DNA of 64,000 bases. Source: Paracoccaceae bacterium (GTDB taxonomy: Bacteria; Pseudomonadota; Alphaproteobacteria; Rhodobacterales; Rhodobacteraceae). The notes beneath the pieces were generated by a model that worked only from the letters and a program-made list of their open reading frames with translations, did no database searches and was not told the origin of the DNA. Shown piece by piece: positions 1-8,473 of the stretch. The position numbers and the translations under genes are program-made. Position 1 is the first letter of the stretch; each line of letters begins with the position of its first letter. The stretch is from positions 1-64,000 of the forward strand of contig JAIXZY010000003.1 of the NCBI GenBank assembly GCA_027489355.1. Direction: 5' to 3'.

Positions 1-1356
1 CTGACCCTAGAAGACTTGAAGAAGGCCGTGAAATCCGGCGAAATCGACACCGTGATCGCGGCCGGCATCGACATGCAGGGCCGCCTGATGGGCAAGCGCT
101 TCCACGCGCAGTTCTTCGTAGACGGCGGCTGGGAAGAGACCCATTGCTGCAACTACCTTCTCACCGTGGACATGGAGATGAACACGGTGCAGGGCTACAA
201 GTCCTCCAGCTGGGAAACCGGCTATGGCGACTACACGCTGAAGCCCGACCTTCGGACCCTGCGCCGTATTCCCTGGCTCCCCGGCACCGCGCTGGTCCTC
301 GGCGACACGCAGGACCATGCGACGCACGCCGATGTGCCCCACGCGCCCCGGTCGATCCTGAAGCGTCAGGTCGAGCGCGCCCGCGCGATGGGGTTCGAGC
401 CGATGATGGCGACCGAGCTGGAGTTCTACCTGTTTGAAAACTCCTACGAGAACCTGCGCGATGGCGGGCTGAACGCCCTGCGCACCGTGGGCGGCTACAA
501 CGAGGATTACCACATCTTCCAGACCACCAAGGAAGAGGACGTGATGCGCGCCGTCCGCAACGGGCTTTATGGCGCGGGGATCCCGGTGGAGAATTCCAAG
601 GGCGAGGCCGAGGCGGGGCAGGAGGAGATCAACTATCGGTATTCCGACGCGCTCGATACCGCCGACAACCACGTCATCATCAAGAACGCGATCAAGGAGA
701 TCGCCTGGTCCAAGGGCAAGTCGGTGACCTTCATGGCCAAGTACGACCATCGCCGCGCGGGGTCGTCTTCGCATATCCACCAGTCCCTGTGGTCCACCGA
801 TGGCAAGGCCAGCTTCGCCGACCACCACGACCAGCATGGCATGTCGGACCTGATGAAGCACTACCTCGCCGGCCAGCTGCACCACGCCCGCGACATCACG
901 GCCTTCCTCGCGCCGTATGTGAACAGCTACAAGCGCTTCACCATCGGGATGTTCGCCCCCACCAAGGCGGTCTGGAGCGCCGACAACCGCACCGCGGGTT
1001 TCCGCGTCTGCGGCGTGCATACCAAGGCCGTGCGGGTGGAATGCCGCATTCCGGGATCGGACGTGAACCCCTACCTTGCCTGCGCTGCGTTGCTGGCCGC
1101 AGGTCTGGACGGGATCGAGAAGAAGATGGCGCTCGAACCCGAGATGAAGGGCGACATGTACAACACCAAGGGCATCCGCGAGATCCCGCATACCCTGCGT
1201 GAGGCGACGGACCTTCTGAACAAGTCCACGATGCTGCGTGAGGCCTTCGGCGATGACGTGATCGACCACTACCACCACGCCGCCCAATGGGAGATTTCCG
1301 AGACCGACCGCGTCGTCACGGATTTCGAACGCGAGCGGCTTCTGGAACGCGCCTGA
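1..1356 (+). CDS. Glutamine synthetase family protein (gamma-glutamyl-amine ligase type), 5' partial
   Basis: An ATP-dependent ligase of the glutamine synthetase fold. The frame is open at base 1, so a few N-terminal codons are missing. Visible GS motifs are the acidic metal-binding ELEFYLFE, NSKGEAEAGQEE, the ATP-site histidine region GSSSHIHQSLW, and NRTAGFRV with RIPGSD near the C-terminus. About 450 residues is the size of the PuuA/IpuC/GlnT group rather than biosynthetic GlnA. The following aldehyde and alcohol dehydrogenases suggest it gamma-glutamylates an amine or amino alcohol for catabolism. The substrate is inferred, not visible. The stop is followed at once by a palindromic repeat. 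Confidence 0.85.
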   Translation: MTLEDLKKAVKSGEIDTVIAAGIDMQGRLMGKRFHAQFFVDGGWEETHCCNYLLTVDMEMNTVQGYKSSSWETGYGDYTLKPDLRTLRRIPWLPGTALVLGDTQDHATHADVPHAPRSILKRQVERARAMGFEPMMATELEFYLFENSYENLRDGGLNALRTVGGYNEDYHIFQTTKEEDVMRAVRNGLYGAGIPVENSKGEAEAGQEEINYRYSDALDTADNHVIIKNAIKEIAWSKGKSVTFMAKYDHRRAGSSSHIHQSLWSTDGKASFADHHDQHGMSDLMKHYLAGQLHHARDITAFLAPYVNSYKRFTIGMFAPTKAVWSADNRTAGFRVCGVHTKAVRVECRIPGSDVNPYLACAALLAAGLDGIEKKMALEPEMKGDMYNTKGIREIPHTLREATDLLNKSTMLREAFGDDVIDHYHHAAQWEISETDRVVTDFERERLLERA

Positions 1357-1358
1357 TT

Positions 1359-1422
1359 GTAGGGTGCGCATTCATCGCGCACCCACCCCACCGAACTGGT
1401 GCGCCATGAATGCGCACCCTAC
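1359..1422. repeat. Two head-to-head GTAGGGTGCGC hairpin units
   Basis: Two 25-base arms (1359-1383 and 1398-1422) are reverse complements with one mismatch. Each arm also folds alone as GGTGCGC-N7-GCGCACC. The element fills the gap between the GS-like gene and the aldehyde dehydrogenase. The same GTAGGGTG core ends two other repeats in this window (3970-3996 and 17822-17848), so this is a dispersed palindromic family. Confidence 0.8.
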
Positions 1423-1431
1423 GAGGCCAAA

Positions 1432-2808
1432 ATGAAACCCATCCAACTCATCTCTCCCGTCGACGGCCGGGTCTATGCGGAACGTATGCCGCTGTCGGCC
1501 GAGGCCGCCGATGCTGTCGTCGCCCGCGCGAAGGCCGCGCAGAAACCCTGGGCCGCCCGCCCGCTGGAAGAGCGCATCGCGCTGGTGAAAGCCGGGGTCG
1601 CCAAGCTGAACACCATGACCGACGTGGTGGTCGAGGAAATCGCCTGGCAGATGGGCCGCCCCACCCGCTATGGCGGGGAGTTCGGCGGCGTGAACGCCCG
1701 CACTGACTACATGGCGTCCATTGCCGCTGAGACCCTGGCCCCGCACATGGTCGAGGACTCTGACAAGTTCCGCCGCTACCTCGCCCGCGAGCCGGTGGGC
1801 GTCGTCTTCATCATCGCGCCGTGGAACTACCCCTACCTGACCACGATCAACACCCTCGTCCCCGCGCTGATCGCCGGGAACACGGTGGTCCTGAAGCATG
1901 CCTCGCAGACGCTGCTGGTCGGTGAGCGCCTCGCCGAGGCCTTCCATGCGGCGGGCGTGCCAGAGGACGTGTTCCAGAACGTCGTCCTCGACCACGCCAC
2001 CACCGAACGCCTGATCGGCCAGCGCAGCTTTGGCTTCGTCAACTTCACCGGCTCGGTCGGTGGCGGGCAGGCCATCGAACGCGCTGCCGCCGGGACCTTC
2101 ACGCCGCTGGGGCTGGAGCTTGGTGGCAAGGACCCGGGCTACGTGCGTGAGGACGCGAACCTGGACCTCGCCGTCGACGTGCTGATGGACGGCGCGATGT
2201 ACAACGCGGGGCAGTGCTGCTGCGGGATCGAACGCATTTACGTCCACGAGAAACTCTTCGACAGCTTCGTCGAGAAATCCGTGGCCTGGGTCGGCCAGTT
2301 GAAACTCGGCAACCCCTTCGATGCCTCCACGACGCTCGGCCCGATGGCGCACAAGCGCTTTGCCCAGACCGTCCGCGACCAAACCGCCGAGGCCATCGCC
2401 AAGGGGGCGAAGCCGCTCCTCGACCCGAAGAAGTTCGCCGATGACGGGGGCGCCTATCTTGCTCCGCAAATCCTGGTCAACGTCGACCATTCCATGCGCG
2501 TGATGAAGGAGGAGTCCTTCGGCCCCGTCGTCGGCATCATGCCGGTGAAGAACGATGCCGAGGCCATCGCCCTGATGAACGACTCGCCCTATGGCCTGAC
2601 CGCCAGCATCTGGACGCAGGACTACGACACCGCCGCCGCGCTGGGCGCGCAGGTGGAAACCGGGACGGTATTCATGAACCGGGCCGACTACCTGGACCCG
2701 GCGCTGACCTGGACCGGGGTCAAGGACACCGGGCGGGGCACCTCGCTGAGCTATCTCGGGTTCCATTCGGTGACCCGGCCGAAATCCTATCACCTCAAGA
2801 AAGTCTGA
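1432..2808 (+). CDS. NAD(P)-dependent aldehyde dehydrogenase
   Basis: Oxidises an aldehyde to a carboxylate in the cytoplasm; 458 residues. Family motifs are IAPWNYPY (catalytic Asn), LELGGKDPG (general-base Glu) and NAGQCCCGIER (nucleophilic Cys). I chose ATG 1432, which has GAGG six bases upstream; the longer GTG start at 1399 would translate the palindromic repeat arm. Four bases separate its stop from the next start, so it is co-transcribed with the alcohol dehydrogenase. In this cluster it probably takes the aldehyde made from a gamma-glutamylated amine or amino alcohol; the exact substrate is unknown. Confidence 0.9.
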   Translation: MKPIQLISPVDGRVYAERMPLSAEAADAVVARAKAAQKPWAARPLEERIALVKAGVAKLNTMTDVVVEEIAWQMGRPTRYGGEFGGVNARTDYMASIAAETLAPHMVEDSDKFRRYLAREPVGVVFIIAPWNYPYLTTINTLVPALIAGNTVVLKHASQTLLVGERLAEAFHAAGVPEDVFQNVVLDHATTERLIGQRSFGFVNFTGSVGGGQAIERAAAGTFTPLGLELGGKDPGYVREDANLDLAVDVLMDGAMYNAGQCCCGIERIYVHEKLFDSFVEKSVAWVGQLKLGNPFDASTTLGPMAHKRFAQTVRDQTAEAIAKGAKPLLDPKKFADDGGAYLAPQILVNVDHSMRVMKEESFGPVVGIMPVKNDAEAIALMNDSPYGLTASIWTQDYDTAAALGAQVETGTVFMNRADYLDPALTWTGVKDTGRGTSLSYLGFHSVTRPKSYHLKKV

Positions 2809-2812
2809 GACC

Positions 2813-3973
2813 ATGACCCACAACGTTCCCAACCGGAACTGGTCCTACCCCACCGCGATCAAGTTCGGCGTCGGCCGGATCGCGGAACTGGCCGATCACG
2901 CGAAAAGCATCGGCCTGACGAAGCCTCTCTTGGTGACCGACAAGGCGCTGGCCGCCCTGCCGATCACCAAGAACGCCCTCGACGTGCTGGAGGCCGGTGG
3001 CCTTGGCCGCGCGGTCTTCTCGGACGTGGACCCGAACCCGAACGAGAAGAACATGGAGGCCGGGATCGAGGTCTACCTCGCCGGCGGCCATGACGGGGTG
3101 ATCTGCTTCGGCGGCGGCTCGGCGCTGGACCTTGGCAAGATGATTGCCCTCATGGCGCATCAGCCGAAGAAGCTGAAGGTCTGGCAGCTGGAGGATATCG
3201 ACGACTGGTACACCCGCGCCGATGCATCCAAAATCGCGCCGATCATCGCGGTGCCGACGACGGCGGGGACCGGGTCCGAAGTGGGCCGCGCGGGGGTGCT
3301 GACGAACTCCGAGACGCACAAGAAGAAGATCATCTTCCATCCGAAGCTGATGCCTGCCGTCACGATCTGCGATCCCGCGCTGACGACGGGGATGCCGAAG
3401 TTCATCACGGCAGGCACCGGCATGGACGCGCTGGCGCATTGCCTGGAGGCCTACTCGAGCCCCTTCTACCACCCGATGTCCCAGGGCATCGCGCTGGAAG
3501 GGATGCGGCTGGTGTTCGAGAACCTGCCCAAGGTCTATGCCGACCCGAACGACCTTGACGCCCGCGCGCATATGATGTCGGCGGCGGCGATGGGGGCGGT
3601 GGCGTTCCAGAAGGGACTGGGGGCGATCCATTCGCTGAGCCACCCGATCGGGGCGGTCTACAACACCCACCACGGCACCACGAACGCCGTCGTCATGCCG
3701 ATGGTCCTGAATTTCAACCGCCGTGCGGTCAAGGACAAGCTGGCGGCCGCGGCGGCCTATTGCGGGATCAAGGGCGGCTACAAGGGCTTCTACCAGCGCA
3801 TCCTGGACCTGCGGGCCGCGCTGGACATCCCCGAGACTCTCACCAAGCTTGGCGTCAAGGACCCCGACCTGGACATGCTGACCAAGATGGCGCTGGAGGA
3901 TCCCTCCTGCGGCGGGAACCCGGTGAAGATGACGAAGAAGAACACCCGCGCGCTGTACGAAGCCTGTCTGTAG
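2813..3973 (+). CDS. Iron-containing (group III) alcohol dehydrogenase
   Basis: A 386-residue NAD(P)-dependent alcohol dehydrogenase. It shows GGGSALDLGK (nucleotide-binding loop), PTTAGTGSEVG, and the metal ligands Asp and His in GMDALAHCLEAY plus two His in AIHSLSHPIGAVYNTHHG. It is tightly coupled to the upstream aldehyde dehydrogenase. An alcohol plus an aldehyde dehydrogenase beside a GS-like ligase fits stepwise oxidation of a gamma-glutamylated amino alcohol such as ethanolamine, which is inference from gene content. The TAG stop lies inside the following palindrome. Confidence 0.9.
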   Translation: MTHNVPNRNWSYPTAIKFGVGRIAELADHAKSIGLTKPLLVTDKALAALPITKNALDVLEAGGLGRAVFSDVDPNPNEKNMEAGIEVYLAGGHDGVICFGGGSALDLGKMIALMAHQPKKLKVWQLEDIDDWYTRADASKIAPIIAVPTTAGTGSEVGRAGVLTNSETHKKKIIFHPKLMPAVTICDPALTTGMPKFITAGTGMDALAHCLEAYSSPFYHPMSQGIALEGMRLVFENLPKVYADPNDLDARAHMMSAAAMGAVAFQKGLGAIHSLSHPIGAVYNTHHGTTNAVVMPMVLNFNRRAVKDKLAAAAAYCGIKGGYKGFYQRILDLRAALDIPETLTKLGVKDPDLDMLTKMALEDPSCGGNPVKMTKKNTRALYEACL

Positions 3974-3996
3974 GGTGGGCGATACGCCCACCCTAC
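3970..3996. repeat. GTAGGGTGGGCG palindrome, 12-bp stem
   Basis: Perfect 12-3-12 inverted repeat, GTAGGGTGGGCG-ATA-CGCCCACCCTAC. It begins one base before the TAG stop of the iron alcohol dehydrogenase. It has the same geometry as the copy at 17822-17848. It may terminate transcription or stabilise the mRNA end. Confidence 0.85.
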
Positions 3997-4019
3997 GCCC
4001 GCAAGGACAGTGACACCGG

Positions 4020-5255
4020 ATGCGTGAGACGACCGATATCGCCGTGATTGGCGCGGGCGTGGTGGGCCTTGCCATCGCGCTGGAACTGATCGACCAGGGC
4101 CATGAGGTTGTCCTGGTCGATCCCGGCCAGCCCGGCATGGGGGCAAGCTACGGCAATGCCGGCACCATCGCCGGCTATGCCACCAGCCCCGTTGGCACGC
4201 CTGATGTCCTTCGGTCGCTGCCCTCGCTGCTTCTGTCGAAGACTTCGCCGCTGGCGATCCGCCACCGGGCGCTGCCCTCGCTTGGGCCCTGGCTGCTGCG
4301 CTTTTTGTGGCAATCCCTTCCCGCGCAGGCCGAGCGGAACGCCCGCGGGATTGCGGCGCTCCTAGCCGGCGCAGCCGAGATGTGGGACGATCTTGCATTG
4401 CGGGTGCAGGGCGCGGGCATCCTGCAGCGGCGCGGCTGTCTCTACCTCTACGAAACCCCGGAGGCCTTTGCCGCAGCCTCGGGCGAGCTGGATCGACGCC
4501 GCGCGCTGGGGGTCGAGGTCGACCTGATCGGTCCTGACCGGCTGGCCGAGTTGGAGCCGAATCTGCCGCCCACGCTGGGCGGCGCGGCCTGGTTCACCGG
4601 GGCGACCTTCCTGGACGATCCGGGTCGCATGATGGGTCTGCTTGCCGCCGCTGTCCTGCAGAACGCGCGACACATCTCCACCAGGGCCGAGCGCCTGACC
4701 CGGATGCCCGACGGCGTGGTGATCGAGGGTCCGGGCCTGCACCTGCACGCCCGCCGTGTGGTGATCGCCGCGGGGGCGCATTCCCGCGACCTTGCCCGGC
4801 AGGCGGGCGACCGCATCCCGCTGGACACCGAGCGCGGCTACCATGTCGAATGGGACATGGCGACGCCGCTGCTGTCGCGCCCGTCCTGCCCGACCGCGCG
4901 GGGGTTCTACTTCTGTCCGATGGCGGGGCGGCTGCGCGTTGCCGGGACGGTCGAACTGGGCGGACTGACGCTGCCGCCGTCCCCCCACCGGGTTGCCCGC
5001 CTGATCGAGGGCGCGCGCGCCTTCTTTCCCGACCTGCCGCAGCCGGATCGGCACTGGATGGGCTTCCGGCCGTCCTTGCCGGACAGCCTGCCGGTGATAG
5101 GCCCGTCCCGCGGTGGGGACGATGTCGTTCTGGCTTTCGGCCACGGCCACCTTGGGGTCACGATGGCCCCGGTCACCGCGCGCATCGTGGCAGACCTGCT
5201 GGCCGGGCGCGACCCCGGCCATGCCGCCATCGCCTGCCGCCCGACCCGGTTCTAG
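4020..5255 (+). CDS. FAD-dependent oxidoreductase, DadA/DAO family
   Basis: A 411-residue flavoprotein of the D-amino-acid dehydrogenase/glycine oxidase family. The N-terminus carries the dinucleotide fold IGAGVVGLAIALELIDQGHE ending in an acidic residue, and the C-terminus carries the FAD-contacting GHGHLGVTMAPVTARI. It oxidises an amine or amino acid to an imine. It lies 46 bases after the alcohol dehydrogenase, past a palindrome, on the same strand. It may oxidise the amino acid or gamma-glutamyl product released by the upstream enzymes. No membrane segment or signal peptide is evident. Confidence 0.8.
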   Translation: MRETTDIAVIGAGVVGLAIALELIDQGHEVVLVDPGQPGMGASYGNAGTIAGYATSPVGTPDVLRSLPSLLLSKTSPLAIRHRALPSLGPWLLRFLWQSLPAQAERNARGIAALLAGAAEMWDDLALRVQGAGILQRRGCLYLYETPEAFAAASGELDRRRALGVEVDLIGPDRLAELEPNLPPTLGGAAWFTGATFLDDPGRMMGLLAAAVLQNARHISTRAERLTRMPDGVVIEGPGLHLHARRVVIAAGAHSRDLARQAGDRIPLDTERGYHVEWDMATPLLSRPSCPTARGFYFCPMAGRLRVAGTVELGGLTLPPSPHRVARLIEGARAFFPDLPQPDRHWMGFRPSLPDSLPVIGPSRGGDDVVLAFGHGHLGVTMAPVTARIVADLLAGRDPGHAAIACRPTRF

Positions 5256-5281
5256 CGGGCCTGGGTCCGGTCAGCGAAGGA

Positions 5282-5512
5282 TCATTCTTCCGTGAGGACC
5301 GGTTCGTCGTCGTCGTCATCGTCGCCGCAGGCGATGGCGCAGAGGATGATCCCGCCGATGATGACCGGCACGATCCATCCCGACCGCGGCGTCTGTTCCA
5401 CCACGACTTCGGGCTGAATTTCCTCTTCGATGACAACCGGCCCGCCGGCCAGAACGGCGGTCGAGGTGAAGGCAAGCGTGGCGGCAAGGGTGGGGGCGAC
5501 AAGCATCTTCAT
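5282..5512 (-). CDS. Small exported or membrane protein
   Basis: A 76-residue protein with an N-terminal signal peptide (cleavage after VLAGG), a short acidic stretch, one hydrophobic segment around residues 46-60 (WIVPVIIGGIILCAIACG), then a run of six Asp. AAAGGA sits eight bases before the ATG. Rhodobacteraceae often encode small proteins of this build, but I know no function. It is transcribed alone between two unrelated genes. Confidence 0.6.
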   Translation of the reverse strand: MKMLVAPTLAATLAFTSTAVLAGGPVVIEEEIQPEVVVEQTPRSGWIVPVIIGGIILCAIACGDDDDDDEPVLTEE

Positions 5513-5639
5513 GGGGCGTTCCTTTCGCGGAGTTGCGTCGCGGTGTAACTGGCCGCGACCGACCCGGTTCCCGTCCTTGGCATTTCGACGACAACTGTGG
5601 CGAATGTGCCGCAGGTAACCCGACGACAGGCCAGACGGG

Positions 5640-7112
5640 TCACGCGTAGGCCTTGGCCCAGCGGTTGATCAGCTGTCCCTGCAACCGTCGGGCACGCGAA
5701 GTCCAGGCCTTGCCGCCCTCGGGTTCTTCGCGCAGCGCGACGGGGACCGCGTCACGGCGTTCGGGGTCGCCCGTGAAGATGGCAAAGACCAGCTCGCGTC
5801 CCTGCGGCGGAACGATGTGCCCGGCAAGGCCCGAGACGAAGTTCAGCGTGCCCGACTTTGCCAGCACCTTGACCGGATGCCCGTCGATCACCTTGCCCTT
5901 GTCGTCCTTCATGCCGACATCGCGCAGGATGGCCTTCAGGCCCCGCCCCTCGCGGTCGGCCTGGGCCAGCACCTTCGCCATACCCGCCGCAGTGACCCGT
6001 GACTGGCCGCCGAGACCGGAGTGGTCATGCATCTCGAAGGTCACCCCGAAGTTTGCCCGCACCCAATCCGACATCATGCGGCCCGAGGCCTCCAGCCCCG
6101 GCGCACCCGAGGCGGTCAGCCCGACGCATTCGGCGGTCAGGTTGGTGGAATAGCGCAGCATGTCGCGCAGGACTTCGGGCAGCGGCTCGCTTTCGATGCG
6201 GTCGATTTCGGTGCCGGGGGGGACCGAGGCCACGCGTTCGCCCGCCTCGAGTCGGATGCCCTGGGCGCGGGCGAGGGTGCGAAACACCTCGGCCACATAG
6301 GCGCCGGGATCGCGGACGGGAAGCCAGCGGCTGCCGCCCTTGCCAAGCGCGCCCGAGGCGACGGTCCATTCCTCGACGCGGCCACGACCATAGGTGAAGA
6401 GCGGCGCCTCGCGCTGCGCCACGGCGACGCGGACCATGCCGACCTCGGGGACGAAGCGTTCGCCGCGGGCATCGACCGTCGTGCGCCAGTCGCCCGAAAC
6501 GCGCTTCCATTCGAAGTAGACGCGATTGAAGTTCAGGCAAAGACCCGAGACGGCGGCGTTGTAGCCCACATGCTCGGGCTGGTCGGAAGCGATGCCCTCC
6601 AGCCGGGGCAAGGCACCGTCCCAGTAGAGAAACCGCCCCGTCGCGCCCTTGAGTCCCGCCTTCGCCAACCGCGCCACGAGGTCGCCCAACTGGTCGGTCT
6701 GCAAGGTCGGATCGCCGCCGCCGGCCAGCACGAGGTCGCCCTGCACGATACCGCCCGCGACCGGCCCGGTCGCCAGGACCCGCGTGGCAAAGCGGTAGCC
6801 CGCCCCCAGTCTCTCCAAGGCGTAAAGCGAGGTGACGGCCTTGGCCACACTGGCCGGCGGCAGGGGGAGGTCGGGGTCGTGGGCTTCGAGCACCGTGCCG
6901 GCCTTCGGGTCCATCAGCACATAGGCCACCGCTCCGCCCAGCTTGGCGGCCGCGATCAGCTCGGCGGTGTCGACGGGGTTCGCAGCGGGTCGGGCAACGG
7001 CCTTGCCGCCGCGCGCGACCGGACGGGGAGAGCTGTCCATCCCCTCGCCCGCCGCCGGGAAGGCTGCCCCGGCCAGCAGTCCGGCCAGCATCATGCGCCG
7101 CGAAATCAGCAT
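5640..7112 (-). CDS. dacB: D-alanyl-D-alanine carboxypeptidase/endopeptidase (PBP4 family)
   Basis: A 490-residue periplasmic peptidoglycan hydrolase that trims D-Ala or cleaves cross-links. Penicillin-binding motifs are SVAK (SxxK) in PPASVAKAVTS, STN (SxN) in RYSTNLTAE, and KSG in LAKSGTLNF. The N-terminus SRRMMLAGLLAG looks like a twin-arginine or Sec signal. GGAGGG precedes the ATG by about four bases. The 100-base gap after it leads to nadD on the same strand. Confidence 0.92.
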   Translation of the reverse strand: MLISRRMMLAGLLAGAAFPAAGEGMDSSPRPVARGGKAVARPAANPVDTAELIAAAKLGGAVAYVLMDPKAGTVLEAHDPDLPLPPASVAKAVTSLYALERLGAGYRFATRVLATGPVAGGIVQGDLVLAGGGDPTLQTDQLGDLVARLAKAGLKGATGRFLYWDGALPRLEGIASDQPEHVGYNAAVSGLCLNFNRVYFEWKRVSGDWRTTVDARGERFVPEVGMVRVAVAQREAPLFTYGRGRVEEWTVASGALGKGGSRWLPVRDPGAYVAEVFRTLARAQGIRLEAGERVASVPPGTEIDRIESEPLPEVLRDMLRYSTNLTAECVGLTASGAPGLEASGRMMSDWVRANFGVTFEMHDHSGLGGQSRVTAAGMAKVLAQADREGRGLKAILRDVGMKDDKGKVIDGHPVKVLAKSGTLNFVSGLAGHIVPPQGRELVFAIFTGDPERRDAVPVALREEPEGGKAWTSRARRLQGQLINRWAKAYA

Positions 7113-7214
7113 CCCACCCTCCGTTTAGCGGGTCATAGACCCATCCGGGCCGATTCCGCCAGTCTGACCGCCTCATCCCCCGGTCGCGGTTGCGTGATTG
7201 CCGGCTGGCGCGCT

Positions 7215-7817
7215 TTACCGCCCCGACTTCCACCCGCCCCGCGCCCGGATCTCGGTCGAGGAGGCATCGTTCATCGGCAGGTTCACGAAGGCCCAGACCG
7301 GAGGCTTGTGACCGCGCAGGGTTTCGCCCCGGTCGACCTGATGCACCCGGAAGGCCCGCGCGGCCACGCTGGTCCGCGCCGCCACGCCCGAGCCGGGCCG
7401 GGCCAGCACGCCCACGGCGACCGACCGGAGGATGTCCCGCCACCTGCCCCATTTGTGGAACTGGACCAGGTTGTCCGCCCCCATCAGCCAGACAAAGGTG
7501 ACGCCCGGATACAGCGCCTTCAACCGGTCGATGGTGTCCGCGGTCATCCGCGTGCCAAGCTCTGCCTCCAGCGCGGTGATCTTCACCCGCGGGTCGCGCA
7601 TCACCGCCCTGGCCCGCGCCATCCGGTCCGCAAGGGGCGCGGGCTGCCGCGCCTTCAGCGGATTGCCGGGGCTTACCAGCCACCAGACCTGGTCCAGCCC
7701 CATCCGCTTCAGCGCCTCGCGCGTGATGTGCACATGCCCCTCGTGCGCCGGATCGAACGACCCGCCGAGCAGCCCCACGACCATGCCCTTGGTCGCCACC
7801 GGAAATCCCTGCCGCAT
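7215..7817 (-). CDS. nadD: Nicotinate-nucleotide adenylyltransferase
   Basis: Converts nicotinate mononucleotide and ATP to deamido-NAD in NAD synthesis. It has the nucleotidyltransferase signature [14 protein letters not shown] near the N-terminus and the C-terminal SSTEIRARG (the family's ISSTxIR). ATG 7817 gives about 200 residues. A GTG at 7832 and an ATG at 7784 are alternative starts. It is not beside rsfS/rlmH, its common partners. Confidence 0.9.
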   Translation of the reverse strand: MRQGFPVATKGMVVGLLGGSFDPAHEGHVHITREALKRMGLDQVWWLVSPGNPLKARQPAPLADRMARARAVMRDPRVKITALEAELGTRMTADTIDRLKALYPGVTFVWLMGADNLVQFHKWGRWRDILRSVAVGVLARPGSGVAARTSVAARAFRVHQVDRGETLRGHKPPVWAFVNLPMNDASSTEIRARGGWKSGR

Positions 7818-7936
7818 CTGCGTGCCGTCCACCCTTTGGCCGCACAGGTTGCCGAGGCGGCCGTGAAGGTCAAGCGCCTCACTTGCAGGGTTGCCGGGTC
7901 GGGCCTAGTCTTACCGCCTCTGTCCAGGCAAGGCCC

Positions 7937-8410
7937 ATGTCCGTTCCTCAGACGTCGATCGCCATAGAGGACCCGGCCTCTCCCGCGGCCGAGGCCTGCC
8001 TGCGCGCCTATTTCGCCCTGCTTGCGGACCGCATCCCCGGGGTCGACCCCGCCCATGTGCCCATCCCCGACCCCGATGCCGATGCGTTCCGCCCCCCGCG
8101 CGGCGTATTCCTGTTGGCCCGCCTGGGGGAGGCCAGCCTCGGCTGCGTCTCGCTGAAAGCCATCGACCCGACACTGGGCGAGGTCAAGCGCCTCTGGGTC
8201 GCGCCCGAGGCCCGAGGCCAGGGCCTTGCCCGCCGCCTGATGGAGGAGATCGAGGCCTTCGCCCGCCAGGCCGGGATGACGCATTTGCGGCTGGACACCA
8301 ACCGCGCCCTGACCGAGGCGCTGGCGCTTTACCGCAAGACCGGGTGGCAGCCCACCGCGCCTTTCACCCGGGCCTTCCCGGCAACCGACTGGTTCCTCAA
8401 GCGCCTCTGA
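7937..8410 (+). CDS. GNAT family N-acetyltransferase
   Basis: A 157-residue acetyl-CoA-dependent acetyltransferase. The acetyl-CoA loop is seen in VAPEARGQGLARRLMEEIEAFA (the Q/RxxGxG/A signature), followed by a beta-strand/helix with ALALYRKTGW. The start at 7937 has AGGCAAGG just upstream; a TTG at 7883 would add 18 unlikely residues. The substrate is unknown. Confidence 0.85.
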   Translation: MSVPQTSIAIEDPASPAAEACLRAYFALLADRIPGVDPAHVPIPDPDADAFRPPRGVFLLARLGEASLGCVSLKAIDPTLGEVKRLWVAPEARGQGLARRLMEEIEAFARQAGMTHLRLDTNRALTEALALYRKTGWQPTAPFTRAFPATDWFLKRL

Positions 8411-8473
8411 CTGCCGTTGCAGCGGACGCCCTTCGTCGCTACATACGCGGCAACCCCCGAACCGGAGCACGCC

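Noticed and set aside
1399-1431. GTG start adding 11 residues to the aldehyde dehydrogenase
   Set aside because: The added codons lie in a palindromic repeat arm, and ATG 1432 has a better ribosome site.
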